Shown one piece after another: positions 35,050 to 43,767 of a DNA stretch of 64,000 nt. Source of the stretch: Chryseobacterium capnotolerans (lineage in GTDB: Bacteria; Bacteroidota; Bacteroidia; Flavobacteriales; Weeksellaceae). The stretch covers positions 4,779,001 to 4,843,000 of the forward strand of contig NZ_CP065589.1 in NCBI RefSeq assembly GCF_021278965.1, in the 5' to 3' direction. The notes under the pieces were generated by a model, which made no database searches, was not told the origin of the DNA, and worked only from the letters and a program-made list of their open reading frames with translations. How positions within the stretch are numbered: the first letter of the stretch is position 1; every line of letters starts with the position of its first letter. The position numbers and the translations under genes are program-made.

Positions 35050-35962
35050 AAACTTTACATTACACCTTGATTTCCCTGCTTGCAGTTTCTCTGATTAGCT
35101 GTAAAAAAGACGGAAAAATAAACGAATCAAATAAAGATTCCCTGACAGCAAAAAAGACTCTGTTGTAATTCCTGAAGTTCATAAAGAATATTACGGAGTG
35201 TATACAGGTGATTTTGCGGGAATGGAAAAAGTCGTTGATGATGTAGATGGCTCTGAATATGATGAGAATGTCTACAAAAAAATTTCCATAAAGATCAACA
35301 GGATTACCAAAGACAGTGTTTACGGACAAAGCATCGTAAATGGAAATCAACGTCCTGTAAAAGGGATTTTCAATGAGGCTTCAAAATCTTTTGTCCTGGA
35401 TGAACCCGGAAACGATAAAACAGATGGCAGATTTGAGGTAAAACTAAGCGGAGACAGCTTAACCGGAAAGTGGAATGCATTTAATAAAAAAGCAGTAAAA
35501 GCCCCTCAGAAATCTCTCAAACTTATCAAAAAAGACTTTGTTTACAATCCTAACTTTATGCTAGATCCGGATTCTAATCTGGTTGACTGGAACAATCCCA
35601 AAGATTTTGTAGAGAAATATACCGACAGTGATGGAAAAACCGAAAGCTACACAACATCAAAGAATCGGGTTGCTTCAGAAGCGATTTTTAAACTGAACGC
35701 CTCTAAACAAAAACTCAGTGAAAAAGACCTTAAGAACCTGAGAAAACTGGATATGGAGATTATTAAAAACTCAGTATTTGCAAGACATGGTTATTCCTTT
35801 AAAAAAGAAACTTACAGGGATTTCTTTGAGCAAACGAATTGGTATATTCCGGTTTCTAATAATGTAGACAATGAACTGTCCCCTATGGAAAAGGATAATG
35901 TAGCCTTATTGAACCGATTCATTAAATATGCTGAAGACAAGTATGACAGCTTTGGAAGATAG
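35046..35962 (+). pseudogene. YARHG-domain lipoprotein (frameshifted as sequenced)
   Basis: Envelope lipoprotein with lipobox SLISCKKDG. The frame breaks early in the A6 run 35150-35155; one more A gives TAKKDSVVIPEVHKEYYGVY and restores about 305 aa. The N-terminal half (YTGDFAGMEKVVDDVDG, DSLTGKWNAFNKK) looks beta-rich. The C-terminus holds a YARHG domain: LRKLDMEIIKNSVFARHGYS, YRDFFEQTNWY, LSPMEKDNVALLNRFIKY. YARHG domains are thought to be extracellular and peptidoglycan-associated. Last gene of the 32788 operon. Confidence 0.8.
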
Positions 35963-35987
35963 ATTATTAGATTATAGGTAGCAGGTA

Positions 35988-36389
35988 TTAGAGATCAGGT
36001 GTTGAAGTTAAGCTCTGACCTTTTGTCATTATAACGAATAGATAGATCAACAGACAACCTACGGCATAACACAGAATATCAATCCACGAGAAAGAGTTTC
36101 CAATCACAATATACATCAGGCTTCCAGGACGGAAGCCTAATTTTTCTGCAATATTGAAATACTGCGCAACTTCTATAAAGCAGGAGAAGACTAAAATTCC
36201 AAGAATAAGTTTTTCATTGTTTACCGTGAAGAAGCTCTTTACTAGGGTATAGAGAAGTATGACCACAATAACATCACCAAGATAAGCCCTCACAAAGAAA
36301 ATATCCTTCAATTTCGTAGCAATCAGCACTTCAATCAGGAAAATAAAAATGGAAATGAGAAGATATTTCAGGCTAAATTGGAATTTCAT
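35988..36389 (-). CDS. DUF2809 membrane protein
   Basis: Small inner-membrane protein (133 aa, four predicted helices) of the DUF2809 family. Visible signatures are RAYLGDVIVVILLYTLVKSF, where the Arg-Gly-Asp region is conserved, LVFSCFIEVAQYFN and SFSWIDILCYAVGCLLIYLF. Molecular function is not known for the family. It is convergent with the YARHG operon and separated from the thioredoxin genes upstream by a terminator. Confidence 0.82.
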   Translation of the reverse strand: MKFQFSLKYLLISIFIFLIEVLIATKLKDIFFVRAYLGDVIVVILLYTLVKSFFTVNNEKLILGILVFSCFIEVAQYFNIAEKLGFRPGSLMYIVIGNSFSWIDILCYAVGCLLIYLFVIMTKGQSLTSTPDL

Positions 36390-36415
36390 GTTTATGTTTT
36401 TAAAAGTTTAGGCAT

Positions 36416-36450
36416 AAAAAATCGGTATTTTAATGAATACCGATTTTTAT
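36416..36450 (-). terminator. terminator after the thioredoxin-fold gene
   Basis: AAAAATCGGTATT / AATACCGATTTTT, a 13-bp perfect stem with a 6-nt loop at 36416-36448. It lies 15 bp after the stop of the gene ending at 36464. Confidence 0.85.
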
Positions 36451-36463
36451 TTTGGCAAATATA

Positions 36464-37120
36464 TTATTTCTTTACTTTGATTGTACATCCAATGGCAACT
36501 GTTTTCGTCATTTTCACTGCGTCACCCTTTATCAAAGCATTTACAGCATCCTGAGCATAGTATTCTGAAACATCATTTGGATTATCATAATTATTATCAA
36601 TAGCGCCTATATATTTTACAATATTCTTCCCGTTTTCCTTTTGCAGTACAAAAACATGCGGAGTCTTTGTGGCTCCATACTGCGGATAAACCTTCTGCCC
36701 TTCATCTACCAGATACGGAAAAGTAAACCCTTTCTCTTTTGCTCTGTTGATCATCTGTTTATAACCATCTTCCGGCTGTACATTTGGATCATTGGGATTA
36801 ATAGCAATTACTGGATATCCCTGGCTTTTATATTTCTTATCAAGTTCAATGATTCTGTCTTCATATTTTTTAGCATAAGGGCAATGATTGCATGTAAAGA
36901 TAACAATGAAACCCTTAGCCGTTTTAAAATCGCTCAGGGAGACCATTTTCCCATCAATATTTTTAAGTTTAAAGTCAGCAGCTTCATCTCCCACTTCATA
37001 GCCTTTTACAGCTGAGATGTTTTCTTTTTGAGGCTCATTTTTATCGCGGTCTATTGCTGTAAAGCTTAGCAAGCTTAATCCGGTGATAATGGCAGCCATT
37101 ACAATTTTCAGATTTTTCAT
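36464..37120 (-). CDS. thioredoxin-family (AhpC/TSA-like) exported protein
   Basis: Exported thioredoxin-fold protein (about 218 aa from MKNLKIVM; an upstream Met adds two residues). It has a signal peptide, then VGDEAADFKLKNIDGKMVSL, a typical AhpC/TSA opening, and the redox site FTCNHCPYAKKYEDRI. The HCPYA context, with cysteines separated by two residues in CNHC, marks a branch often annotated as thioredoxin family. cis-Pro is in GATKTPHVFVLQ. It probably acts in the periplasm. The tlpA-like gene starts upstream with only 13 bp between, so the two are co-transcribed. Confidence 0.85.
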   Translation of the reverse strand: MKNLKIVMAAIITGLSLLSFTAIDRDKNEPQKENISAVKGYEVGDEAADFKLKNIDGKMVSLSDFKTAKGFIVIFTCNHCPYAKKYEDRIIELDKKYKSQGYPVIAINPNDPNVQPEDGYKQMINRAKEKGFTFPYLVDEGQKVYPQYGATKTPHVFVLQKENGKNIVKYIGAIDNNYDNPNDVSEYYAQDAVNALIKGDAVKMTKTVAIGCTIKVKK

Positions 37121-37133
37121 AATCAATTATTTA

Positions 37134-37619
37134 TTATAGATTTTCAGTAATTGTTTTTTTCAGATCTTCTTTACTCATTTCACCATCATTGAAATGTACT
37201 TTCTCTCCGTTTTTATAAAAAATCGTGACCGGAATATTTCCGTCCCATTCTTTTTCAAATCTTGGAATCCAGGTATTCATTCTTTTAATATCATCTAAAA
37301 GAATAACCTCAGCGGTCAGATTTTTATTTTTAATGAATTTTAAAACCCTTTCTTTATCCACCAGCCTATCTAAAGAAACAAGAATCATCTTAAACTTAGG
37401 ATTACCTGCATATTGATGATTGAGTTCCATAAAATGAGGAAGCTCTTTTACACAGGGTGCACAGGTAGTTGCCCAAAAATTAACAACCAGAAACTTATCC
37501 TTCTCTGACTGAATTTTCTTTTCCAGCTCTTCATATTTCAAAACAGAAACTTCGGTCTGCTGCGCTTTGTAAATTGTACAGAGCAGAAAGACAGCTAGAA
37601 TTTTTAATACTTTCTTCAT
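37134..37619 (-). CDS. TlpA-like thioredoxin-fold protein
   Basis: Exported thiol-disulfide oxidoreductase of about 161 aa. The start at Met25 of the longest frame (MKKVLKILAVFLLCTIYKAQ) gives a proper signal peptide. The active site is VNFWATTCAPCVKELPHFME (CxxC with ATTCAPC), and the cis-Pro region is WDGNIPVTIFYKNG. Such proteins reduce periplasmic cysteines or aid cytochrome maturation. First gene of a two-gene thioredoxin operon. Confidence 0.88.
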   Translation of the reverse strand: MKKVLKILAVFLLCTIYKAQQTEVSVLKYEELEKKIQSEKDKFLVVNFWATTCAPCVKELPHFMELNHQYAGNPKFKMILVSLDRLVDKERVLKFIKNKNLTAEVILLDDIKRMNTWIPRFEKEWDGNIPVTIFYKNGEKVHFNDGEMSKEDLKKTITENL

Positions 37620-37768
37620 ATTCAAATTTAGTAAAATAATGTAATTCAATAATCTGCAAAACAAGATCATTCTAAAATGGAATATTTTCATTGTTATTTA
37701 TGATCTGTTATTTTTTTTTCAGTTCTAATTGATATTTTTGATATTTTTACGGACTTATAATAAAAACC

Positions 37769-38638
37769 ATGAAAAAAGCTTATTTGCTACTGCCAATTCT
37801 ATTTTTGGCTTCCTGCTCAAGCAGCAATGATGACACTACATCCCCTAATAATGGGAATAACAATGGGAACAATAATCCTAACACACCAGTTTTAATCTCC
37901 AAACTAACGCTGGATGGAGAAATATCGGTATTTAGCTATAATGGCTCAAAAATCTCTCAGGTTAAAAACATTAATACAAATGAAGTTTCTACTTATACTT
38001 ATACCGGAGATTTAATTACGGAAGAATTAGCCACAGGAGGAAGCTCAACTTTTAAAATAAATTATACTTACGACGGAAGCGGAAAGTTGATTAAAAAAGT
38101 AACTGTTCAGCACATGCTTTCCTCAGGAGATACCGCAACAGACGAAACTAATTATGCTTATACTTCTAACACTACCGTAAAAATAACTTATACAAGAACT
38201 TTGGCAGGAAGCTTTACAGGATCACCGTCAGTAACAACCGGAACCAAAAACGCGGTATTAAACTCTGATGGTTCTCTAAACAGCTGGACAGAAACGGCAA
38301 AAGTTCCTATTCCTGGTACTTCTGGTTTTAGTCCTGCTACTGGTATTTTGCAGCCTATAGTATATGATACCAAAAACTCTCCTTATAAAAATATAACAGG
38401 GTATTTAAAAATTATTGATACTGAAGATGAAAATGGATCTTCTCACAATATTGTAAGCTATAGTGATAAACTAGATCTTAACAATGGGTCCGGAGGAGCT
38501 ATGTGGGGAATATTTAAGTCCGCTTACGAATATAATACAAGCAACTACCCTACCAAAAATGTCAGAACATATTATGATAAAACGGGTAACAATATAACAA
38601 ATAGCGAGGTTCGTACTTACGAGTACAATCATTTATAA
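37769..38638 (+). CDS. lipoprotein of unknown function
   Basis: Surface or periplasmic lipoprotein (289 aa) with lipobox LASCSSSND and an Asn/Gly/Thr-rich linker (TTSPNNGNNNGNNNPNTP). The body consists of beta-strand phrases that look like YD-type repeats (ISVFSYNGSKISQVKNINTN, INYTYDGSGKLIKKVT, YAYTSNTTVKITYTR, YEYNTSNYPTKNVRTYYDKT). This pattern is frequent in Bacteroidota lipoproteins of unknown role. A terminator follows at once, separating it from the leader-peptide genes. Confidence 0.75.
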   Translation: MKKAYLLLPILFLASCSSSNDDTTSPNNGNNNGNNNPNTPVLISKLTLDGEISVFSYNGSKISQVKNINTNEVSTYTYTGDLITEELATGGSSTFKINYTYDGSGKLIKKVTVQHMLSSGDTATDETNYAYTSNTTVKITYTRTLAGSFTGSPSVTTGTKNAVLNSDGSLNSWTETAKVPIPGTSGFSPATGILQPIVYDTKNSPYKNITGYLKIIDTEDENGSSHNIVSYSDKLDLNNGSGGAMWGIFKSAYEYNTSNYPTKNVRTYYDKTGNNITNSEVRTYEYNHL

Positions 38639-38646
38639 AATACAGA

Positions 38647-38671
38647 AGAGAGCGTAAGGCTCTCTTTTTTA
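38647..38671 (+). terminator. rho-independent terminator
   Basis: AGAGAGC / GCTCTCT stem (38647-38653, 38659-38665) with loop GTAAG is followed by TTTTT, 8 bp after the lipoprotein stop. Confidence 0.85.
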
Positions 38672-38728
38672 TTACCTTACCCATAGTTATTTTTTTTCAC
38701 AATCAATAGAATTATTTGAATAATTTTG

Positions 38729-38736
38729 TATATTTG
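38729..38736 (+). promoter_or_regulatory. -7 box of the precursor-peptide pair
   Basis: TATATTTG matches TAnnTTTG exactly, 22 bp before the ATG at 38759. No convincing TTG was placed at the right -33 spacing. Confidence 0.45.
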
Positions 38737-38758
38737 AGTACAATCAAACTAAAATATT

Positions 38759-38920
38759 ATGAAAAAATCAAACATTCAAAAAAAGAAACTTACCAAAAGA
38801 GAAATGAAAACGATTAACGGAGCAGGCCCAATCTGCCCGCTGGTATTTAGTTGTTTTGACCGAAATACCGGAGAGGAACAATATGGCGTTTACGGAATTC
38901 AGGATGGCCCTTGTTGTTAG
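38759..38920 (+). CDS. double-glycine-type precursor peptide 1 (bacteriocin/RiPP-like)
   Basis: The 53-aa peptide has leader MKKSNIQKKKLTKREMKTIN ending in a GA cleavage-type pair. The core is GPICPLVFSCFDR then NTGEEQYGVYGIQDGPCC. The leader form (basic N-terminus, LTKREMKxINGA) is that of bacteriocin-like peptides in Chryseobacterium, which are cut by C39 peptidases after GG/GA. The four cysteines, two of them terminal, could form disulfides or thioether links. No modification enzyme or transporter is nearby. A second gene of the same design follows 29 bp later. Confidence 0.65.
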   Translation: MKKSNIQKKKLTKREMKTINGAGPICPLVFSCFDRNTGEEQYGVYGIQDGPCC

Positions 38921-38949
38921 TTATAGATTAAATTACCAAATTAAGAAAT

Positions 38950-39114
38950 ATGAAAAAATCAACCACTCACAAAAAGAAGCTTACCAAAGCTGAGCTTAAA
39001 GAAATCAGCGGTGGAGCTAAAGCGAACTGTGCAGAAGATCTATGCAAGCTGAGAGGAGTAAGCAGTCATTTTATGATCATAGGCCCTAGAGGTAAAGATG
39101 GATACTGCTGCTAA
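38950..39114 (+). CDS. double-glycine-type precursor peptide 2 (bacteriocin/RiPP-like)
   Basis: The 54-aa peptide is a divergent tandem copy of the previous one. Leader MKKSTTHKKKLTKAELKEIS ends in GGA; the core is KANCAEDLCKLRGVSSHF then MIIGPRGKDGYCC. The leader is nearly identical to that of peptide 1, while the core is different apart from four cysteines and the terminal CC. This is typical of precursor families with fixed leader and variable product. A strong terminator follows. No maturation genes are adjacent. Confidence 0.65.
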   Translation: MKKSTTHKKKLTKAELKEISGGAKANCAEDLCKLRGVSSHFMIIGPRGKDGYCC

Positions 39115-39140
39115 GTATTTTCAACTCTTATAAAAGAAAA

Positions 39141-39171
39141 ATGATTGGATTATCCTCCAATCATTTTTTTT
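39141..39171. terminator. bidirectional terminator between the peptide genes and mutS
   Basis: ATGATTGGA / TCCAATCAT (39141-39149, 39156-39164) with a 6-nt loop is flanked by A and T runs. It overlaps the last codons of mutS. Confidence 0.85.
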
Positions 39172-41738
39172 ATGGCGTTGAGCTTCATTAAAGCTTCAAT
39201 CGGTGTTAAAGTATTGATATCTATTTTGGTAAGCTCTTCTCGAATATTTTCCAAAACCGGATCATCAAGTTGGAAGAAAGAAAGCTGCATATTTTCTTCA
39301 GTTACCCGTTTGATATTTTCTGAGGCTCCTCCTTCCTGAGTTCGGCTTGCTTCAAGCGTTTTAAGAATCTCATTGGCTCTGTTGACTACTTTTGCAGGCA
39401 TTCCTGCCAGTTTAGCTACATGAATTCCGAAACTATGCTCACTACCACCCGGAACCAGTTTTCTCATGAAGATAATATTCCCTTTATTTTCCTGAATAGA
39501 AACGTGGAAGTTTTTTACTCTTTCGAAATTCACGGTCATTTCATTCAATTCATGATAATGGGTGGCAAATAAAGTCTTCGCCTGTGTAGAGTGCTGATGA
39601 AGATATTCTGCAATAGCCCATGCAATGGAGACCCCATCATAAGTAGAAGTTCCACGCCCAATTTCATCTAAAAGGATAAGGCTTCGTTCTGATATATTAT
39701 TCAGGATATTGGCTGCTTCATTCATTTCTACCATGAATGTAGATTCACCGGCAGAAATATTATCCGTAGCCCCTACCCTTGTAAAGATCTTGTCCAATAG
39801 TCCGATTTCAGCATGTTTAGCAGGGACAAAGCTTCCTATCTGAGCCAGAAGACAAACGATAGCCGTCTGACGCAGGATTGCCGATTTACCGGCCATGTTC
39901 GGACCTGTCACCATGATGATCTGCTGAGAATCTTTATCCAGGAAGATGTCGTTCGGAATATATTTTTCTCCTAGTGGAAGTGCATTTTCAATAATCGGGT
40001 GTCTTGCTTCCTTCAGATCAATTGCATAACCGTCATTCAAAATAGGTTTGGTATAGCTTTCTGAAACTGCTAATTCAGACAGTCCCGCAGCAACATCAAT
40101 CTGTGCAATAATATTAGAGTTCCCTTGGATCTGATCGATATAAACCATCGTTTCAGAGCACACATTCCTGTACAACTGGTTTTCCAGAATGCTTATCTTC
40201 TCTTCAGCCCCCAGAATCTGGCTTTCATATTCCTTTAATTCTTCGGTTATGTATCGTTCAGCATTTACTAGAGTTTGTTTTCTTACCCAATCGTCTGGAA
40301 CTTTATCTTTATGGGTATTTCGGACTTCAATATAGTATCCGAAAACGTTGTTGAAATCAATTTTAAGGCTTGTAATACCTGTTCTTTCAATCTCTCTCTG
40401 ACACATTTCATCAAGAAACCCACGGCCTTTGTTTTGAAGATTTCTCAATCTGTCAAGTTCCTCAGAAACCCCGTCTTTTACTACATTCCCTTTGGCCAGA
40501 CTTACCGGAAGCTCCTCATTCAGATGATTCTGCAGGAATTTAATAAGTTCTTCAAGATCAAATAAAGGTTCCAACCATGCCAGTACATCCGCATGAGGAT
40601 GCAATAATGCTTTGATTGTATGGATATTGATTAAACTCTGACGCAGGTGTCCAAATTCCCTTGGTGAGATTTTTTCTGCGGCCAGTTTCCCCATCAATCG
40701 ATCCAGATCAGAAATTGATTTTAACAGTTGTCCTATTTCATATTTAAGGTGATCGTTCTCGTTTAAAAAATCAATCAGTGAAAGTCTTCTTGCAATTTCA
40801 TCTACAGATTTTAAAGGAAGAATAATTCTTCTTCTCAGCAATCTTCCTCCCATCGGAGTTGAGGTTTTATCAATAATATCCAGCAATGACTTTCCTTGCG
40901 GATTGCTTGGATAAACGATTTCCAGATTTCTTAAGGTGAAATTATCCATCATCAGATAATCTTCCTGAGGAATAATCTGAAGTTTGGTAATATGAGAAAG
41001 CAGGTTATGATGGGTATCTTCTACCAGATACGCAAAAATAGCTCCGGCTGCTGTAATGGCTAATGGAAGGGTTTCTACTCCAAACCCTTTTAATGAATTC
41101 GTTTTAAAATGGCTGGTTAATTTCTCGTAGGCAAAATTGTATTGAAAAGCCCAGTCTTCCAGTTTAAAAGCATTCTTATTCTTAATTTGCTCCGGTATCT
41201 GTGCACTTCTCTGGAAAATAATTTCACTCGGATCAAAAGTATTAATAATATGCAGCAATTTTTCAAGGTTGCCCTCGCTTACCAAAAACTCTCCGGTAGA
41301 AATATCCACCAAAGCAATTCCATATTTTTCTTTTTCCTTATGAAGAGAAAGCAGGAAGTTATTTTTCTTAGAATTTAAAACCTGATCATTAAAAGTCACT
41401 CCTGGAGTTACCAGTTCTGTAACCCCCCTTTTCACAATTCCTTTGACCATTTTAGGATCTTCCAACTGATCACAGATCGCAACTCTCATTCCAGCTCTTA
41501 CCAATTTTGGTAGATAAGAATCTATAGAGTGATGTGGAAATCCGGCTAATTCTACACTTCCTTCTCCATTATTTCTTTTCGTAAGAACAATTCCCAAAAT
41601 CTGAGAGGTTTTCACGGCATCCTGCCCAAAAGTTTCATAAAAGTCCCCTACTCTGAAAAGTAAAAGTGCATCAGGGTATTTGCCCTTGATGGTATTATAT
41701 TGAGTCATTAACGGGGTTTCCTTCTTCGTTTTTGCCAT
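39150..41738 (-). CDS. mutS: DNA mismatch repair protein MutS
   Basis: MutS (862 aa) binds mismatches and starts strand-directed repair with MutL. The mismatch-reading domain is intact: TPLMTQYNTIKGKYPDALLL then FRVGDFYETFGQDA, with the F-x-E motif in FYETF. Domains II-IV follow, with the clamp near GVSEELDRLRNLQNKGRGFL. The ATPase has Walker A TGPNMAGKSAILRQTA, Walker B SLILLDEIGRGTSTYDG, the STFMVEM motif and ATHYHELNEM. The C-terminal helix-turn-helix is LTPIEALMKLNAIKKMI. It is full length and single gene. Confidence 0.97.
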   Translation of the reverse strand: MAKTKKETPLMTQYNTIKGKYPDALLLFRVGDFYETFGQDAVKTSQILGIVLTKRNNGEGSVELAGFPHHSIDSYLPKLVRAGMRVAICDQLEDPKMVKGIVKRGVTELVTPGVTFNDQVLNSKKNNFLLSLHKEKEKYGIALVDISTGEFLVSEGNLEKLLHIINTFDPSEIIFQRSAQIPEQIKNKNAFKLEDWAFQYNFAYEKLTSHFKTNSLKGFGVETLPLAITAAGAIFAYLVEDTHHNLLSHITKLQIIPQEDYLMMDNFTLRNLEIVYPSNPQGKSLLDIIDKTSTPMGGRLLRRRIILPLKSVDEIARRLSLIDFLNENDHLKYEIGQLLKSISDLDRLMGKLAAEKISPREFGHLRQSLINIHTIKALLHPHADVLAWLEPLFDLEELIKFLQNHLNEELPVSLAKGNVVKDGVSEELDRLRNLQNKGRGFLDEMCQREIERTGITSLKIDFNNVFGYYIEVRNTHKDKVPDDWVRKQTLVNAERYITEELKEYESQILGAEEKISILENQLYRNVCSETMVYIDQIQGNSNIIAQIDVAAGLSELAVSESYTKPILNDGYAIDLKEARHPIIENALPLGEKYIPNDIFLDKDSQQIIMVTGPNMAGKSAILRQTAIVCLLAQIGSFVPAKHAEIGLLDKIFTRVGATDNISAGESTFMVEMNEAANILNNISERSLILLDEIGRGTSTYDGVSIAWAIAEYLHQHSTQAKTLFATHYHELNEMTVNFERVKNFHVSIQENKGNIIFMRKLVPGGSEHSFGIHVAKLAGMPAKVVNRANEILKTLEASRTQEGGASENIKRVTEENMQLSFFQLDDPVLENIREELTKIDINTLTPIEALMKLNAIKKMIGG

Positions 41739-41860
41739 AGTAAAAAATGAACCCCAAATTTAAAAAAATAAATCCAGGGTTGCAGAATTGTTTCATCGTT
41801 ATCCCTGAATAACTTTTCCCTATCAGGAATTAATTGTATTTTCACCATAAAATCAAATCC

Positions 41861-42391
41861 ATGAAATTTCCTGTTCTAGAAACTGAAAGACTTATTCTGC
41901 GACAACTCACCCTTGATGACAGTGAAGATCTATTCGAATATTTTTCCCAAGATGAGGTCATGGAATATTATGATCTTGAAGCGTTCAAATCTATCGAAGA
42001 TGCACAGAAAATCATTCAGCATTTCAACAGTGAATTTGAGAAAGAAAAAGGGTTCCGATGGGCTCTACAATTGAAATCTGACGGTAAAGTGATTGGTACC
42101 TGCGGTTATCATAACTGGTACAGAGAACATTTCAAGGCTGAAATTGGCTACGAACTTAATCCTCTTTTCTGGAGACAAGGTTATATGAAAGAAGCCATCC
42201 TTCCTATTCTTACATTTGGATTTGAAAGCATGAGATTGCATCGTGTGGATGCTTTTATTGATCCGGCCAATATTTCTTCCGAAAAACTTTTAACCTCAAT
42301 CAACTTTCAGGAAGAAGGAACTCTTAGAGATTACTTCTTTGAAAAAGGGAAATTTGTGGATGCTAAAATTTTCGGCTTGATTAATAAATAA
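41861..42391 (+). CDS. GNAT N-acetyltransferase, RimJ/RimL-like
   Basis: Cytoplasmic acetyltransferase of about 176 aa. The start at 41861 (MKFPVLETERLILRQLTLDD) is preferred over 41834, because FPVLETERLILR is the standard family opening. Acetyl-CoA-binding features are GYELNPLFWRQGYMKEAILP (the Q/RxxGxG-like loop with WRQGYMKEA) and the later MRLHRVDAFIDPANISSEKL then LTSINFQEEGTLRDYFFEKG. Members acetylate ribosomal-protein N-termini or small amines. Substrate here unknown. Confidence 0.88.
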   Translation: MKFPVLETERLILRQLTLDDSEDLFEYFSQDEVMEYYDLEAFKSIEDAQKIIQHFNSEFEKEKGFRWALQLKSDGKVIGTCGYHNWYREHFKAEIGYELNPLFWRQGYMKEAILPILTFGFESMRLHRVDAFIDPANISSEKLLTSINFQEEGTLRDYFFEKGKFVDAKIFGLINK

Positions 42392-42632
42392 AGCTGGAAG
42401 TCAGAGGCGGGAAGCTGGAAGTTACTATTTGGCTATAAACATCTACTTATCATTCTATACATCCGTAAGGATATAGGAGATTCTTCCTTCGTCAGAAATC
42501 GAAGATTCGGTGTAACCAATGACAATAACACAACATTAGATATAAGAACAGAATATTTTTATGAAAGACTTACATTGAATTTCCGGCAAAAATAACTTCC
42601 AGCTTCACACCTCCATCTTCCATCTTATCAAA
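42392..42632. repeat. intergenic inverted-repeat element, copy 3
   Basis: The left end AAGCTGGAAGTCAGAGGCGG then GAAGCTGGAAGTTACTATTTG faces a right end AATAACTTCCAGCTTCACACC then TCCATCTTCCATCTTATC. Between them are about 150 bp with no ORF. It lies between convergent genes. Confidence 0.6.
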
Positions 42633-43511
42633 CTAATTCCCTTTCTGCAAATACTTTTCCAGCGCTTCTGAACTTTTCTTATAAGCCCACTTCTGCTTAT
42701 ACTCCACCCATTTTGCTTTAAACAGTTTACGCATAAGCTTATCTGTATACCTCATGATAAAGACATGGTACAGCATATTGGCAAAAACATTGGGTTTATT
42801 GGGAAGCGCTCTCAATGACAGCGAAAATCCAGGTTCAAGATATCGGTTAAAATGCCAGAATGCTCCGGGAATAAAAAGGGCATCACCATGCTCCATAAAG
42901 ATTTCATATCCTTTTGCATACTTCAACGCAGGAAATTTTTCATAATCAGGACTCTCATAATCTACATCATAGATCGTATGAACAGATAATGGAACTTTAT
43001 ATAAAAACGGAGATTGTTTTTGATCGAATAACAAAATTCTCTTTTTTCCCTCGAAATGAATATGCATGAAGTCACCCAAATCTACATCATAATGCATCAG
43101 TACATGAGCTTCACTTCCCCCAAAGAACAAAGTAGGAAGCCTTTTGAAAAATTTCATACCCAGGTCAGGATATGTAAAATTTTTAAGAAGTTCCGGAAGT
43201 CTATCTGTAATAATGTAGAAGAAAATTCTAAGATCTGAGGGTTTACTTTTTATAGTATCAATATAATCTTTCATCTTCATATTGGCTACCGGAGCATCAG
43301 AACTTTTAGCCGCATCAGCGGGTTTATTGTCATACAAAGGAACATCCTGATCACCAGCCTTTTCACGGATATAGGCAAGATTCCATTTCTCAAAAGCATC
43401 CCAGCGGCTTGCAAAATTCTTGATTAAAAGGGGCTTTTGCTTTTTAAAATAATTCTTCTGAAAATCTTCTTTACTGATATCATTGACTATATCTACGTTT
43501 TCGAGGATCAT
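42633..43511 (-). CDS. cupin-like (JmjC-type) domain protein
   Basis: Cytoplasmic protein (292 aa) of the cupin_8/JmjC-like group, whose members are Fe(II)/2-oxoglutarate hydroxylases. The opening KQKPLLIKNFASRWDAFEKW is the usual N-terminal signature. The metal site would be HVLMHYDVDLGDFMHIHFEG (H-x-D in HYD) and the later His in GDALFIPGAFWHFNRYL. The C-terminal 60 residues are basic and helical. Substrate unknown. Enzymatic assignment follows from the motif. Confidence 0.85.
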   Translation of the reverse strand: MILENVDIVNDISKEDFQKNYFKKQKPLLIKNFASRWDAFEKWNLAYIREKAGDQDVPLYDNKPADAAKSSDAPVANMKMKDYIDTIKSKPSDLRIFFYIITDRLPELLKNFTYPDLGMKFFKRLPTLFFGGSEAHVLMHYDVDLGDFMHIHFEGKKRILLFDQKQSPFLYKVPLSVHTIYDVDYESPDYEKFPALKYAKGYEIFMEHGDALFIPGAFWHFNRYLEPGFSLSLRALPNKPNVFANMLYHVFIMRYTDKLMRKLFKAKWVEYKQKWAYKKSSEALEKYLQKGN

Positions 43512-43574
43512 GTATTTTGTATTTAATGCGAAATAAAAATAGTGTTTTTTTGAAAACTGTAAAAATTAAGGTGA

Positions 43575-43730
43575 AAAGGAGGGAAGCTGGAAGAGAGATG
43601 CTGGAAGTTACTATTTGTCTACAAACTTCTATATGTTATTTTATAAAAAATTTTTATAGAAACCCTAAATCTCCTCTTCGGGATCAATAACTTCTCTCTT
43701 CCAGCCTCCCTCTTCAGACTTCCTACTTTA
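43575..43730. repeat. intergenic inverted-repeat element, copy 4
   Basis: AGGAGGGAAGCTGGAAGAGA then GATGCTGGAAGTTACTATTTG faces ATCAATAACTTCTCTCTTCC then AGCCTCCCTCTTCAGACTTCC. It fills most of the gap between divergent cupin-like and bestrophin genes, just before the -7 box TATATTTG at 43743-43750. Confidence 0.6.
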
Positions 43731-43767
43731 TTCTGAAAAATTTATATTTGTAGTATTAAGCGAATTT

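Noticed and set aside
3252..43730. GGAAG-rich repeats considered as a CRISPR array
   Set aside because: Copies are far apart, inverted within each element and have no regular spacer-repeat structure; no cas genes are present.
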